Source of the DNA: Planctomycetaceae bacterium
GTDB taxonomy: Bacteria; Planctomycetota; Planctomycetia; Pirellulales; Pirellulaceae
Length of the DNA stretch: 22,410 nucleotides
Assembly (NCBI GenBank): GCA_003501565.1
Contig: DNPC01000667.1
Location: 1-22,410 of the forward strand
Direction: 5' to 3'
Under the pieces are notes generated by a model. The model was given only the letters and a program-made list of their open reading frames with translations. It did no database searches and had not been told where the DNA came from. The position numbers were made by a program, and so were the translations under genes. Shown here piece by piece: positions 1 to 8,570 of this stretch (the first letter of the stretch is position 1; every line of letters starts with the position of its first letter).

Positions 1-4
1 GAAC

Positions 5-37
5 CGGGGCTAACGCCCCGCGGCTGATGTCAGCCGC
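5..37. repeat. two back-to-back inverted repeats at the 3' end of the kinase gene
   Basis: Two hairpin-forming inverted repeats sit side by side. CGGGGC (5-10) pairs with GCCCCG (15-20) around a TAAC loop, and GCGGCTGA (20-27) pairs with TCAGCCGC (30-37) around two bases. The second touches the stop codon of the kinase gene read on the minus strand (37-39). No T-run follows, so this is not a classical intrinsic terminator. It could stop or stabilise the transcript, or be a copy of a dispersed GC-rich palindromic intergenic repeat; I recall similar sequences from planctomycete genomes but cannot check here. Confidence 0.5.
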
Positions 38-3000
38 TACGCGTCGACAAATTTAAAGCGTTTGAATAGGTCAGATTTGGGGACCGCTTGGTCGAAATGC
101 GGTGATTTCCTTGCGACTTCAAGGAGGCTATTGCTTTCGCTGAATGCTCGAATGCGCATTGAGCCCCCGAACCGTTCACGAAGCTCTTCAGCAATCCGGA
201 ACCCGTCTTTGCCCTGCATGTTTAAGTCAATCAGTATCTCGTCAAATTTCCGCCGTTCGCATACATCAATGGCATCAAATTGACTGGCGTAGCTAGCGTC
301 GACTCCGCAATGTCGCATCAATTGAACAACCGTCCTGCCTACGTAGTTCAGGTCATCAATAACTAACAGCCTTCCGTTGACCTCAAACCCAATCAGATCG
401 CTGGCTTTTACGTCGGCAGCCAACTGGGAAAGTGCTTCAATTGCTTGTGTTTTGGGCGCGACAACTTCCACATCAACGGCCTCTTTAGGCAACGTCACTA
501 TGAAGATTGATCCAACACCCAATGTACTTTCTGCCCTAATTGAACCTCCCAAGTTTTCCGCCAGCGAGCGGCATATCGATAGACCGAGGCCAAACCCTTT
601 TTGACTTTCCGGAGCCGGATCGATCTGGTAGAACGCGTCGAAAATTGTCTCCAGTTCTTCTTTTTGTATTCCTGGCCCCGTGTCTTTGACCGATATCGTG
701 GGATGCCCATCAACCATCGACACTCTCAAATGAACTTCGCCGGCCGGGCAGTGCTTTACGGCATTGCCCAGGAGGTTACTGGCAATCTCTTTAAGAGCGT
801 TTCGATCGGAATAGATTTGTGCTGGAACATCATCGTCCATCGTAAAGCACACTTCATTCTCACGATCGGAAGCTACAAGCAGTAACTCTCGTTCAATTTC
901 CTTGATTAAGGATCGGACGTCGATTAGCGACACGTTGGTTTGTTGCCGCGATGCCCGCGAGTAGGTTAACAACTGTTCTGACAGGTATGTCATTGATTCA
1001 GCCAAGTCATGCAACAAGGGGGCTGCCGCTTTCGCATCGATGGATCCAGTTCCAAGCATGTCGGAACAGGCAAACACGACATGCAGTGGATTTCGCAGAT
1101 CATGACAGACACGAAGTAGCAAACCCTCGCGTTCTCTGGCATTACGTTCGGCCGAAACGCGGCCTTCATACTCGGCGCGGAATTGAGATTGCCGAGCGCG
1201 ACGAGTCGATACCACAGAAGCAAGAACAACTGCTGTCATTGCCAACGCCAAGAGTGCGGCAGACCAACGGGTCACTTGCCATCGCCAAAACGGTAGATAG
1301 ATCTTCAGCGGAATGTGTACGGAATCAGAGAAGTTGTGGTCTCGATCAAAGGCTTGCAGCTCAATTTTTCCAATTCGCTCGGCTGGGAACACGACTTCCA
1401 CAATATCATCGTATGCATAAAGTGCGGTTGTCTTGTTCTCATTCGCATGCAAATCAGTTTTGATGCCATCGTACAAGTAGGTCCAGTCTTCAGTTTCCTC
1501 ATTTGGAGTACTGGAACTAACAAAACGATATCGAAATCCTGCATGCCGCGATGGCAAAGACGAACTAAGCCTCGCGCGGAACGAGTCACCGACTTCGATA
1601 CGAATGTTGTCTACGCTTCGCGACGATCGCCAGCCTTCGCCATCGAAGACTTCATCTACAAACAACACAGGCTTCGTCTGTGTTCGCGAATAGGCGACGA
1701 ATTGGTCCGACGTAGTAAACCACCAACGCCCGCTGTATTCCTGTTCAACATCCCAAACCAATGACAACACTTCGCCGTCAGCGGTTAAGCGGACTCGACT
1801 CCATAGTCCTCCTTTAAGCGAATACACGCCTTCGTTACGGAACGCAATCATAAATGAATCGTCGGTTTTAGACGGTTCAATGTCCTGTACAACGCTACCG
1901 TCGCCCCATGGGCCACTTACCTCCTCAAACCGTTCTTCGTTGGGCCAATAACGCAAGAGTCCAGCGTCTGTCCCAATCAGGAGATGAGGCGTTCGTAGTG
2001 GATCCGTTTCGACGCGAGCGAAGCATGTTGCTGTGCGTGGGATATCTGCAACTGTTGGGAGTGAGATCCAGCTTGGCAGGAGCCTACTTTTTTCGAGTCG
2101 ACAGATCTGTCCAGAAATACTGCCCAGCCAAACCTCATCAGCGGCCACCTCGTCGATCGCCAAAAGAATCTCTGTGGGTTCTTCAGAGGACAGTTCAATT
2201 TTCGTGACATAACCGGCGCTGGGTTTATCATTGCCCTCGATGTTCGACTCTTCGCCGCCGCTATGCAATTCGAATAGGCCGTGCTTAGTAGCTATTAACG
2301 TCCGTCCACTTGCGGTCGTAACGACGTCGACAATCCAAGTCTTCAGTTCTTTCATGGGCAACTGGAAGGCGGTCGGTTTTCCGTCGGAAAACCGGTAGAT
2401 CTTGGGGCCGATGTGCATTCGAACAGGCATCGTGGACGTGGTGCCGCCCAGCACCGCAATGGTCTGCTTATCGTCGATGTGAGTAACAGCAAGATTCTTA
2501 TACTTTAGATGGTTTTCAAAAGCTGTATTTGCGCTTAGTTGTTGAGGAGCCATCCCCTTGCCGGAAAATACAACTTGATCCGGCGTAACTGTGACTCTCC
2601 AGTTTTGCTCGCTCTTGATGCTGTCCGCGGGAGTGATAACTTCGTGCGAACGTCGGCTAATTCCCTGGATGCGACCATCTGTAGTACCAACCAAAATCCC
2701 TTGGCCGTTCCAAGGGCACGAAGTAAACACTGAGCTTTGCAGCTTGATTGGGTTGATCTTCGATCCCGCAACCAACATCTGATTCGTCATACCAACCACC
2801 CAAACATCATCGGTGAACTGGAGACGTGGAAGGTCCAGTTGGCGGTCATCGCCTGCAACAGCAGGCTGCAAATCCCAAGTGCCATCAGACTCCATTGTGG
2901 CAATGGATTCGGTGCCCACTACGCACAAACGTCGCTGGCGGTCGTACCCAAGATCAAGGACCTTTCGAAGCGGTGTTTGAATTCTTCGAAATTCCTCTTC

Positions 3001-4575
3001 GTCCTGCCGGCGTACTATCACCGAGTCTCGAGCTGCAAATGCAACGCCAGCCGAACCGGCCCAAAGCTGATCAATCGCGCCGGAATGTTCGTACAAGAGC
3101 TTACACCGACCAACCAGATCATCGCCTGGCGACAGAGCTAGTTTTGCCACCGCATGAGCAAAAGTACTCTGCTCTTCTTGCTGCTCAGTTGTTAGCTCCA
3201 AGACGGCATAGACCACCCCGTCGCACAACTTAAATGGAACGTCGGACTTCAATCGCCAACCATCAATGCTCGGCACCGAATCGAAACCGTCGATCGGTGT
3301 AGACCCACCAAATTGCACTTTGCGATCGGCATGGAGAACAAGTACGCCGTGCCGGACGGTCTGCACGAAAAGTTGCTCACTTTCATACTCAAAGTGCTGG
3401 ATCACCAGGCCGTTCGGCAAACCTGCAGTCAGAGGTGAAACGTAGACATTCCGACCTTCGACGACACTGATTCGATTTCCCTTTTTCGGATCACAAAAGA
3501 AGATACGCCCCGTTTGCTGATCGTAATCAATTGCATGAAGGTTCACACCACTTGATACTGAATCTGGTAACAAGTCCTCGACCAGGAATCCGACCGGCCG
3601 TTTCGCGCTAATAACGAACCTCTGCTCTGGATCACTATCAAACTTCCCCCACTTCGGCTGAACGATCTCACCGCCAATGCACAGGTCTACATCGGACTCA
3701 TAGGGGAGGTGCTCGAATGTAATTCGACCGCTGGCATCTGCTTTGGAGGTAGCAATTCGGCGATCCGAATCAGCCATCTTGGCTTCGACAATCACGTCGG
3801 GGTTTGGTGTGCTGCCGTCCGGGCAAGTTACCAGGCCCTTCCACGTTTGACCTGCCTCGACGCCGAAGCCAAAGTCACCGCCAACGTTCATAGCCACCAT
3901 CATCAATTTCTTTGGCTTGTCGGCAGCGAAGTCAACGGAGAATGAATAGCTACTGATTTTGAACCACCTAGGTGCCTTGTTAGCAAGAACTTGATCGTCG
4001 ACCCACAACTGAAAAGCGTCATCGGCACCACAACTGAACTTGCGTTCACCGTCTTGCGAAGCAACAAGATCGACAACTGCGTACACAAACGCATTTTCGC
4101 AGGGCATATCAAGCCCTTTGCAGTAGCTATCGAGAGAAACGTAGCCATGACTATTCGCCTCGACCGTTCGCCATGTGCGAGTGGTTCCATCGGTTAGACG
4201 AACTTCATTTCCCTTGGCGGCCTGTGTGAGCAGATCTCGCGGATCTGGAAAGGCCGCGTCTTTGGGCACCGGACCAAGTACCAGCCACTGGCCAATTACT
4301 GGCTGGCGAAAACGAAAGACCGGCAAGCCGTTGTCGCCCTCCAGCTGGTCGGTTGCTTCGGGAGTACTGCCTACGTCTGGATCGACTTCCGATTCCGAAT
4401 CCGCTGCGTCTTGCGTCGACGGTTGAGCCGCGGTTGTTTGGGGTTTTGGTGTTTCTGAGGATGAACGCTGGGTGGCCTGCTGGGGAGCCTGCTGAGGAGC
4501 CGCCTTGGCCAGCATCGAAAACGGTGGCCCGCAAACAACGATCGCTAGTGCTAAAAAGAGTTGATTCGGTTTCAT
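37..4575 (-). CDS. hybrid sensor histidine kinase with beta-propeller sensor and C-terminal receiver
   Basis: Membrane sensor of about 1,512 residues that should autophosphorylate on histidine and pass phosphate to its own receiver domain. In order: signal peptide (about 1-25); Gln/Pro/Ser/Thr-rich linker (26-80); jelly-roll-like region opening with a W-LGP motif (about 85-230); short carboxypeptidase-regulatory-like segment with ADASGRITFEHLP (about 235-300); long two-component-regulator-type propeller (about 310-1000); Y_Y_Y-like domain; one membrane helix (about 1098-1121); HisKA with H-box HDLRNP (His1158); HATPase with N box (about 1265), G1 motif DTGPGI and G2 motif GFGLGL (about 1328); receiver with Asp1407/Asp1408, phospho-acceptor Asp1450 and Lys1500. 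The usual receiver Thr/Ser appears to be Ser in AFSES. I chose the ATG at 4575 because a signal peptide begins there and a TATACT box lies upstream; the frame stays open to 4701. Unlike Bacteroides HTCS proteins it lacks an AraC-type DNA-binding domain. The ligand is unknown. Confidence 0.88.
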   Translation of the reverse strand: MKPNQLFLALAIVVCGPPFSMLAKAAPQQAPQQATQRSSSETPKPQTTAAQPSTQDAADSESEVDPDVGSTPEATDQLEGDNGLPVFRFRQPVIGQWLVLGPVPKDAAFPDPRDLLTQAAKGNEVRLTDGTTRTWRTVEANSHGYVSLDSYCKGLDMPCENAFVYAVVDLVASQDGERKFSCGADDAFQLWVDDQVLANKAPRWFKISSYSFSVDFAADKPKKLMMVAMNVGGDFGFGVEAGQTWKGLVTCPDGSTPNPDVIVEAKMADSDRRIATSKADASGRITFEHLPYESDVDLCIGGEIVQPKWGKFDSDPEQRFVISAKRPVGFLVEDLLPDSVSSGVNLHAIDYDQQTGRIFFCDPKKGNRISVVEGRNVYVSPLTAGLPNGLVIQHFEYESEQLFVQTVRHGVLVLHADRKVQFGGSTPIDGFDSVPSIDGWRLKSDVPFKLCDGVVYAVLELTTEQQEEQSTFAHAVAKLALSPGDDLVGRCKLLYEHSGAIDQLWAGSAGVAFAARDSVIVRRQDEEEFRRIQTPLRKVLDLGYDRQRRLCVVGTESIATMESDGTWDLQPAVAGDDRQLDLPRLQFTDDVWVVGMTNQMLVAGSKINPIKLQSSVFTSCPWNGQGILVGTTDGRIQGISRRSHEVITPADSIKSEQNWRVTVTPDQVVFSGKGMAPQQLSANTAFENHLKYKNLAVTHIDDKQTIAVLGGTTSTMPVRMHIGPKIYRFSDGKPTAFQLPMKELKTWIVDVVTTASGRTLIATKHGLFELHSGGEESNIEGNDKPSAGYVTKIELSSEEPTEILLAIDEVAADEVWLGSISGQICRLEKSRLLPSWISLPTVADIPRTATCFARVETDPLRTPHLLIGTDAGLLRYWPNEERFEEVSGPWGDGSVVQDIEPSKTDDSFMIAFRNEGVYSLKGGLWSRVRLTADGEVLSLVWDVEQEYSGRWWFTTSDQFVAYSRTQTKPVLFVDEVFDGEGWRSSRSVDNIRIEVGDSFRARLSSSLPSRHAGFRYRFVSSSTPNEETEDWTYLYDGIKTDLHANENKTTALYAYDDIVEVVFPAERIGKIELQAFDRDHNFSDSVHIPLKIYLPFWRWQVTRWSAALLALAMTAVVLASVVSTRRARQSQFRAEYEGRVSAERNAREREGLLLRVCHDLRNPLHVVFACSDMLGTGSIDAKAAAPLLHDLAESMTYLSEQLLTYSRASRQQTNVSLIDVRSLIKEIERELLLVASDRENEVCFTMDDDVPAQIYSDRNALKEIASNLLGNAVKHCPAGEVHLRVSMVDGHPTISVKDTGPGIQKEELETIFDAFYQIDPAPESQKGFGLGLSICRSLAENLGGSIRAESTLGVGSIFIVTLPKEAVDVEVVAPKTQAIEALSQLAADVKASDLIGFEVNGRLLVIDDLNYVGRTVVQLMRHCGVDASYASQFDAIDVCERRKFDEILIDLNMQGKDGFRIAEELRERFGGSMRIRAFSESNSLLEVARKSPHFDQAVPKSDLFKRFKFVDA

Positions 4576-4625
4576 AGAAACGCCACTCACTTTGGATCCC
4601 ACCCCGCCCCTCTGGTTAGCGATAG

Positions 4626-4631
4626 AGTATA
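4626..4631 (-). promoter_or_regulatory. candidate -10 box of the hybrid kinase gene
   Basis: Read on the minus strand this is TATACT, five of six matches to the sigma70-type -10 consensus. It lies about 50 bases upstream of the chosen ATG at 4575. No convincing -35 hexamer sits at the usual distance; the nearest candidate is a weak TTTGGG. The box would place the transcript start inside the longer open frame and so agrees with the shorter start. Confidence 0.3.
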
Positions 4632-4702
4632 GCCCATTTGGTGACCGCCCAAATAGGTAGTACCTTATGTGCGCGTTTGGCCCAATGCTTGAATCGATCA
4701 AC

Positions 4703-4708
4703 TACAAT
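4703..4708 (+). promoter_or_regulatory. candidate -10 box of the SHD1-domain gene
   Basis: TACAAT matches five of six -10 consensus bases and lies about 60 bases before the ATG at 4769, in the 193-base region between two divergent genes. No good -35 hexamer is seen at 16-18 bases, so this rests on a single hexamer and is weak. Confidence 0.2.
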
Positions 4709-4768
4709 GCCGCTTGCGGCGCCCTTTTTCAATCAAATGCTTCGACCCAATGACCTGAGCCCGGCGAT

Positions 4769-6835
4769 ATGAATGTGATATTGAGAAACCCACAATTCCG
4801 CGTGCTTAGTCTTCTTTTGTTTATTGGATTGCTGACTGTTGGCGATTCAGCCACAGCGCAGAAGATGCGTCGGCGATTCAAGCCGGAACAGCAGGTCTTG
4901 TTTTACCACCTTGGCGAATGGAAGCCTGCGACCGTCTTACAGGTTCAAGGCAACCGAGTTGCTATCCAATACGAATTCGCTGGTACCGATCATCAAAAAG
5001 TCCTGGCCAAAGATGAGCTTCGATACCCTTGGGAAGCCCGCGCCATAACGCCCATGCGGAGCTGGTCTGACAAAGAGCAAAACTTCAAAGTTCGGGCGGC
5101 AGGAGTTGCACTGACACCAACCACAATCACGCTTCTGAAAGAGTCCGACGGGTTAGAAGTCACGGTACCGATCGACAAGCTGAGCGAAACCGACCAAGCG
5201 TATTTGAAGAAGCGCCTGGACGAAGTTGGGCCACCGGTTGCCCCGATGCCAGAGTCAACGGTTTTCGCCACACAAGCGTCGCTGGGCAGCGCTGTTAGTT
5301 GGAACAACGCATCGACTTTAGCGGATGTTCAGCCCGATGGACAACCTAGCTACGCGTCTTTGCCGATGGCGGGTGTTGCGTTTCCCCGTGCAGATTTTCA
5401 CGAGGACGTTTGCCGAATCGAACCGATCGGTGGTTCTGCGGGCTGGATGGCAGTCGGCACCCTGAACAGCAGAAAACCTTGCCGAATTCTGTGGGTGTCC
5501 CTGGCCGAACAGAAAATCAAGCGTCTGCACCTGATCCCAAGCGATCAACGCTTGGTTTCTGTCCATGCTCCCAGCCGCCAATTCTTGACGCTTAACAATG
5601 ACGACAATCGCCTTACGCTTTGGGAAGCGGATCCGAATTCTGTCGTACCGGTTGGAAAGAAATCCTGGATAAGCTCGGCGACGAACCGATGGGGTGGATG
5701 GGACATTTGGGCGGAAATCGTCACCCCGAACCGCGTACTGCATCGGTGGGGGCGCGCTCAATACATCTGCTGGGACACAGAAGCCCAACGCGAAGCGTAT
5801 CGCTTTGAACAAGAGTCATTTTTTCGTGGTGAGCCAACCCTGAGTCCAGGTAAGCGTTATATCGTGCTGCCGGAAGACAAACGGATTCGTGTTCTCGATT
5901 CCAGCAGCGGTAACACTTTGGCGTCGCTGCCTGTCGAAGGGGGAAGTGCCGCTGGAGTTGGCATCAGCCGCGATGGTAGGCACCTAGCCGTTCTTACACG
6001 ATCACAACTCGCCGTTTGGACATTTGGATCCGACGAGGAACCACGACGATATCGAGCTGATTCGATTGGTACCCCTTTTACCGCCCGCGTCGAATGGATC
6101 GATGACAGTTCGTTGTTGATCGATCGCAAAACACTGTTCGATCTCAATCACGAGCTTCCGCTATGGAGTTATGAACCGAAGACATTTGAAGTGAAGCGTG
6201 ATAGTTTTGGCACGCGCACCCAAACGGTGTTCAACAACAAACTCTGCTACACGGTCGAATTCCGTGGTCAGCAAGATGGTTTTATCGTCGGCGCCGTCGA
6301 CTTGCCGGGACCGATGGTTAAGGAAGCCACTGCGGATCTTGATGCCGAGTCATTGTTCATCATTCGGCCAGGCGCTCGGGTCAGCATCAAACTGCAGTGT
6401 GGAGAATTCGATTCCGAAGTACAAGCGGCGCTAGAGCAGCAAATTGCCGACAACGGCTGGGTGTACGATCCGCAATCGCCTACACACTTTAAAGCTGAAA
6501 TGGGGCGGGGCGAAACGCAGACCGCCACTTATCGTATGCAGGGTTCCAGTCAGGGCGGAGAAACCGTGACCGTCCGCCCCTATTACAGCCGGTTGGAGTT
6601 AATCCACGAAGGCGAAGTGGCCTGGAGCAGCTCCGGTGGATCAGGTGGCGTTCCCCCGGTCGTCTTTGTCCTTCCGGGCACGTCGATCCAGTCCAAAGTC
6701 GACGCCTCACAGCGGCCAGATCCCGGCCATTATGAACGCGTCAATATTCCTGAGAAGATTTACGATCCGGCCAAGAAAGACGGAATCGGCATTAGTACCA
6801 TCAGCTCACAGGGACTTACTCCGAGGTTGAAGTAA
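4769..6835 (+). CDS. secreted SHD1-domain protein with a WD40-like repeat region
   Basis: Protein of 688 residues, probably exported. A hydrophobic signal peptide covers residues 1-30, ending in DSATA. Residues about 40-90 look like a small SH3/Tudor-like barrel (VLFYHLGEWKPATVLQVQ). Residues about 96-151 match the SHD1 (Slap homology 1) pattern common in planctomycetes, with a W-SD---FKV-A start and an LEVTVPIDKLSETDQAYL core. Residues about 200-530 carry short repeats such as LTLWEADP, IRVLDSSSGNTLASLP and LAVWTF, which suggest a WD40/YVTN-like propeller. The last 150 residues are unassigned and rich in Ser, Gly and charged residues. It is divergent from the kinase gene, so a shared signal is possible but unproven. 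No strong Shine-Dalgarno precedes the ATG. The molecular function is unknown. Confidence 0.82.
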   Translation: MNVILRNPQFRVLSLLLFIGLLTVGDSATAQKMRRRFKPEQQVLFYHLGEWKPATVLQVQGNRVAIQYEFAGTDHQKVLAKDELRYPWEARAITPMRSWSDKEQNFKVRAAGVALTPTTITLLKESDGLEVTVPIDKLSETDQAYLKKRLDEVGPPVAPMPESTVFATQASLGSAVSWNNASTLADVQPDGQPSYASLPMAGVAFPRADFHEDVCRIEPIGGSAGWMAVGTLNSRKPCRILWVSLAEQKIKRLHLIPSDQRLVSVHAPSRQFLTLNNDDNRLTLWEADPNSVVPVGKKSWISSATNRWGGWDIWAEIVTPNRVLHRWGRAQYICWDTEAQREAYRFEQESFFRGEPTLSPGKRYIVLPEDKRIRVLDSSSGNTLASLPVEGGSAAGVGISRDGRHLAVLTRSQLAVWTFGSDEEPRRYRADSIGTPFTARVEWIDDSSLLIDRKTLFDLNHELPLWSYEPKTFEVKRDSFGTRTQTVFNNKLCYTVEFRGQQDGFIVGAVDLPGPMVKEATADLDAESLFIIRPGARVSIKLQCGEFDSEVQAALEQQIADNGWVYDPQSPTHFKAEMGRGETQTATYRMQGSSQGGETVTVRPYYSRLELIHEGEVAWSSSGGSGGVPPVVFVLPGTSIQSKVDASQRPDPGHYERVNIPEKIYDPAKKDGIGISTISSQGLTPRLK

Positions 6836-6931
6836 GTGAACGGCCACGTCGCACGGGCTGCCGAGATTCTGATAAGCGAGCCTACTGCATGGATAGTGAG
6901 GCTACAGTGTGGTTACGGAGAGCCCGGGTGC

Positions 6932-7447
6932 TTATCCTGCTGGTCCGACCACCATGTCACGGCACTGCTGCACCAGACTGTATAGGTAACCCGCTAGGCT
7001 TGAACGGCTTGCGAGTTGTTCTACGGAAGAGAGCATAAACGGGCTTTCGCGCCGGGCTCCATCAAGCAAATCCCATTGGAACTCGCGAGTGTTTCGGTTT
7101 TCATGCAGGCGAGTACCGTCGGGTAAATCGAATGCAACTGTCTGCCAAATGTTCTTGCCAACAGACGAGGGGTCTTCTTCATCCAGCTCGAGAGTCTGAA
7201 ACTCGATTTCAGCCAAACTTTCCGTCGAAAACCGAGCAATCACACACTTGCCCCCGGGCACGAACACCTCGGCCGTCAAATCCGGCTCTCCGCTCAGTCG
7301 CTCTGCGATTGAATCACAGGTTTGATGCCAACTAGAAAAGTATTCCCCTTCTTCAGATTCGAACGACGCCCTTGCCTTCAAACTCGGTGACTGATCTTCG
7401 GAACTAGGTATGCCGTAGTGGACGACAAACTGTCTGACGCGTTGCAT
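6932..7447 (-). CDS. conserved-looking hypothetical protein
   Basis: I do not recognise this 171-residue protein. It is acidic, has no signal peptide or membrane helix, and reads as a soluble alpha/beta protein with a hydrophobic C-terminal helix (LAGYLYSLVQQCRDMVV). The frame also has an upstream TTG at 7465, but the ATG at 7447 is the better start: it begins MQRVRQFVVHYGIP and is preceded within the same frame by GGGGTGAG, a partial ribosome-binding site. The gene converges on the SHD1-domain gene with 96 bases between stops and is divergent from pdxJ. Nothing in the context suggests a role. Confidence 0.6.
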   Translation of the reverse strand: MQRVRQFVVHYGIPSSEDQSPSLKARASFESEEGEYFSSWHQTCDSIAERLSGEPDLTAEVFVPGGKCVIARFSTESLAEIEFQTLELDEEDPSSVGKNIWQTVAFDLPDGTRLHENRNTREFQWDLLDGARRESPFMLSSVEQLASRSSLAGYLYSLVQQCRDMVVGPAG

Positions 7448-7794
7448 AGGACTCACCCCGGGCAAATACTTCTGGGATTCACAGTCGCTGATCCGGCTGG
7501 GTGGAGCCGCATTGACGAACTGGGGCCGAACTGTCTTGAGACGGCTCAGGTTCTCAGACTACTTAAGAGTGGTTTACTACCCAGATTGTCTCGTAAGAAA
7601 TCCCCCAAGCTGCCTGTTTTCCCGACGCAATAGTCCGAATGGAAGGAATGTATAGGCGATTCGTGGCCCTAGTTCCGGTTGCAGCCGGACGCTGACTACG
7701 CGAACCCGATATACGATCCCACTGTCCGCTGGTAGATTACTGACGGCTGGTGAAGTGAGTCCAGTTGATTTCCTTAGCTTCGGGAGAGCCTAGC
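7448..7794. other. intergenic region between divergent genes, upstream of pdxJ
   Basis: About 350 bases without a convincing gene. A 71-residue plus-strand frame (7418-7633) overlaps the start of the minus-strand gene and looks like chance. The near-palindrome TCCGGTTGCAGCCGGA (7674-7689) has one G-T mismatch and is about 105 bases before the pdxJ start; it could be a hairpin or protein site. No clear promoter hexamers are seen. Confidence 0.4.
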
Positions 7795-8526
7795 ATGCCA
7801 CGGCTCGGCGTGAACATTGATCATGTAGCTACGATCCGCCAGGCGCGGAAAACGTACGAACCCGATCCGGCCCTGGCCGTCTCTGCCGCCCTATTGGGTG
7901 GTGCAGAAGTTATCACGATTCACCTGCGGGAGGATCGACGCCACATTCAAGATCGTGACGTTCGCGTAATTCGCGAACTCGTCCATAGCGGGCTCAATCT
8001 GGAGATCTCGTGTGATCCAGAGATTGTTCATATCGCCTGCGAAGTAGTTCCCGATCAAGCAACTTTAGTCCCCGAACGGCGAGAAGAAGTCACGACGGAG
8101 GGCGGTTTGGACGTCGCCGCAGATTCAGACCGAGTCGCATCAGCGATTGACCGCTTACAGAGCAAGGGCATCGATGTCAGCCTGTTCATCGATCCTGATG
8201 AGCGACAGGTTGCCAAGAGTGCCGCACTTGGTGTGGGGGCAGTTGAGCTTCACACTGGTGCCTATGCCGACGCTCCGCCGCATCAACGCGACGAACAACT
8301 CAATCGTCTCCGAGCCGCCAGTGAGCAATGCACTGCGTCTGGCATCCGTCTGCACGCCGGCCACGGACTGAACTACGTAAATGTCGCTCCTGTGGCCCAA
8401 ATTCCTGGGATGCTGGAGCTGAACATTGGGCACAGCATCATCGCTCGTGCCGTCTTCAAAGGGCTAGAAACAGCAGTACGCGAAATGAAACAGGCGATCG
8501 ACGCGGCCATGCTGACGCTCGACTAA
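7795..8526 (+). CDS. pdxJ: pyridoxine 5'-phosphate synthase
   Basis: Cytoplasmic enzyme of the DXP-dependent vitamin B6 route. It condenses 3-amino-2-oxopropyl phosphate with 1-deoxyxylulose 5-phosphate to give pyridoxine 5'-phosphate. At 243 residues it has the family's usual length and nearly every family motif: RLGVNIDHVATIRQAR at the N terminus, HLREDRRHIQDRDV (catalytic His43), NLEISCDPE (Glu70), LVPERREEVTTEGGLDV, VSLFIDPD, LHTGAYAD, HAGHGLNYVNV with the second catalytic His, and ELNIGHSIIARAV. I chose the ATG at 7795 over the frame's first start, a TTG at 7765. GGGAGAG (7782-7788) lies six bases before it, and homologues begin just before RLGVNIDH. dapA follows 44 bases downstream on the same strand, so the two may share a transcript. 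Confidence 0.97.
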   Translation: MPRLGVNIDHVATIRQARKTYEPDPALAVSAALLGGAEVITIHLREDRRHIQDRDVRVIRELVHSGLNLEISCDPEIVHIACEVVPDQATLVPERREEVTTEGGLDVAADSDRVASAIDRLQSKGIDVSLFIDPDERQVAKSAALGVGAVELHTGAYADAPPHQRDEQLNRLRAASEQCTASGIRLHAGHGLNYVNVAPVAQIPGMLELNIGHSIIARAVFKGLETAVREMKQAIDAAMLTLD

Positions 8527-8570
8527 TTGCTTTCGCATAATTCTCACTCTACTGACGAAACGAATTCAAG

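Noticed and set aside
951..1463. 170-codon plus-strand frame inside the kinase gene
   Set aside because: Antisense to strongly conserved HisKA and membrane regions; basic, irregular translation with no recognisable motif.
4576..4701. Extension of the kinase frame to an earlier start at 4701
   Set aside because: The signal peptide begins at the ATG at 4575 and the residues before it look non-protein-like; a candidate -10 box lies inside the extension.
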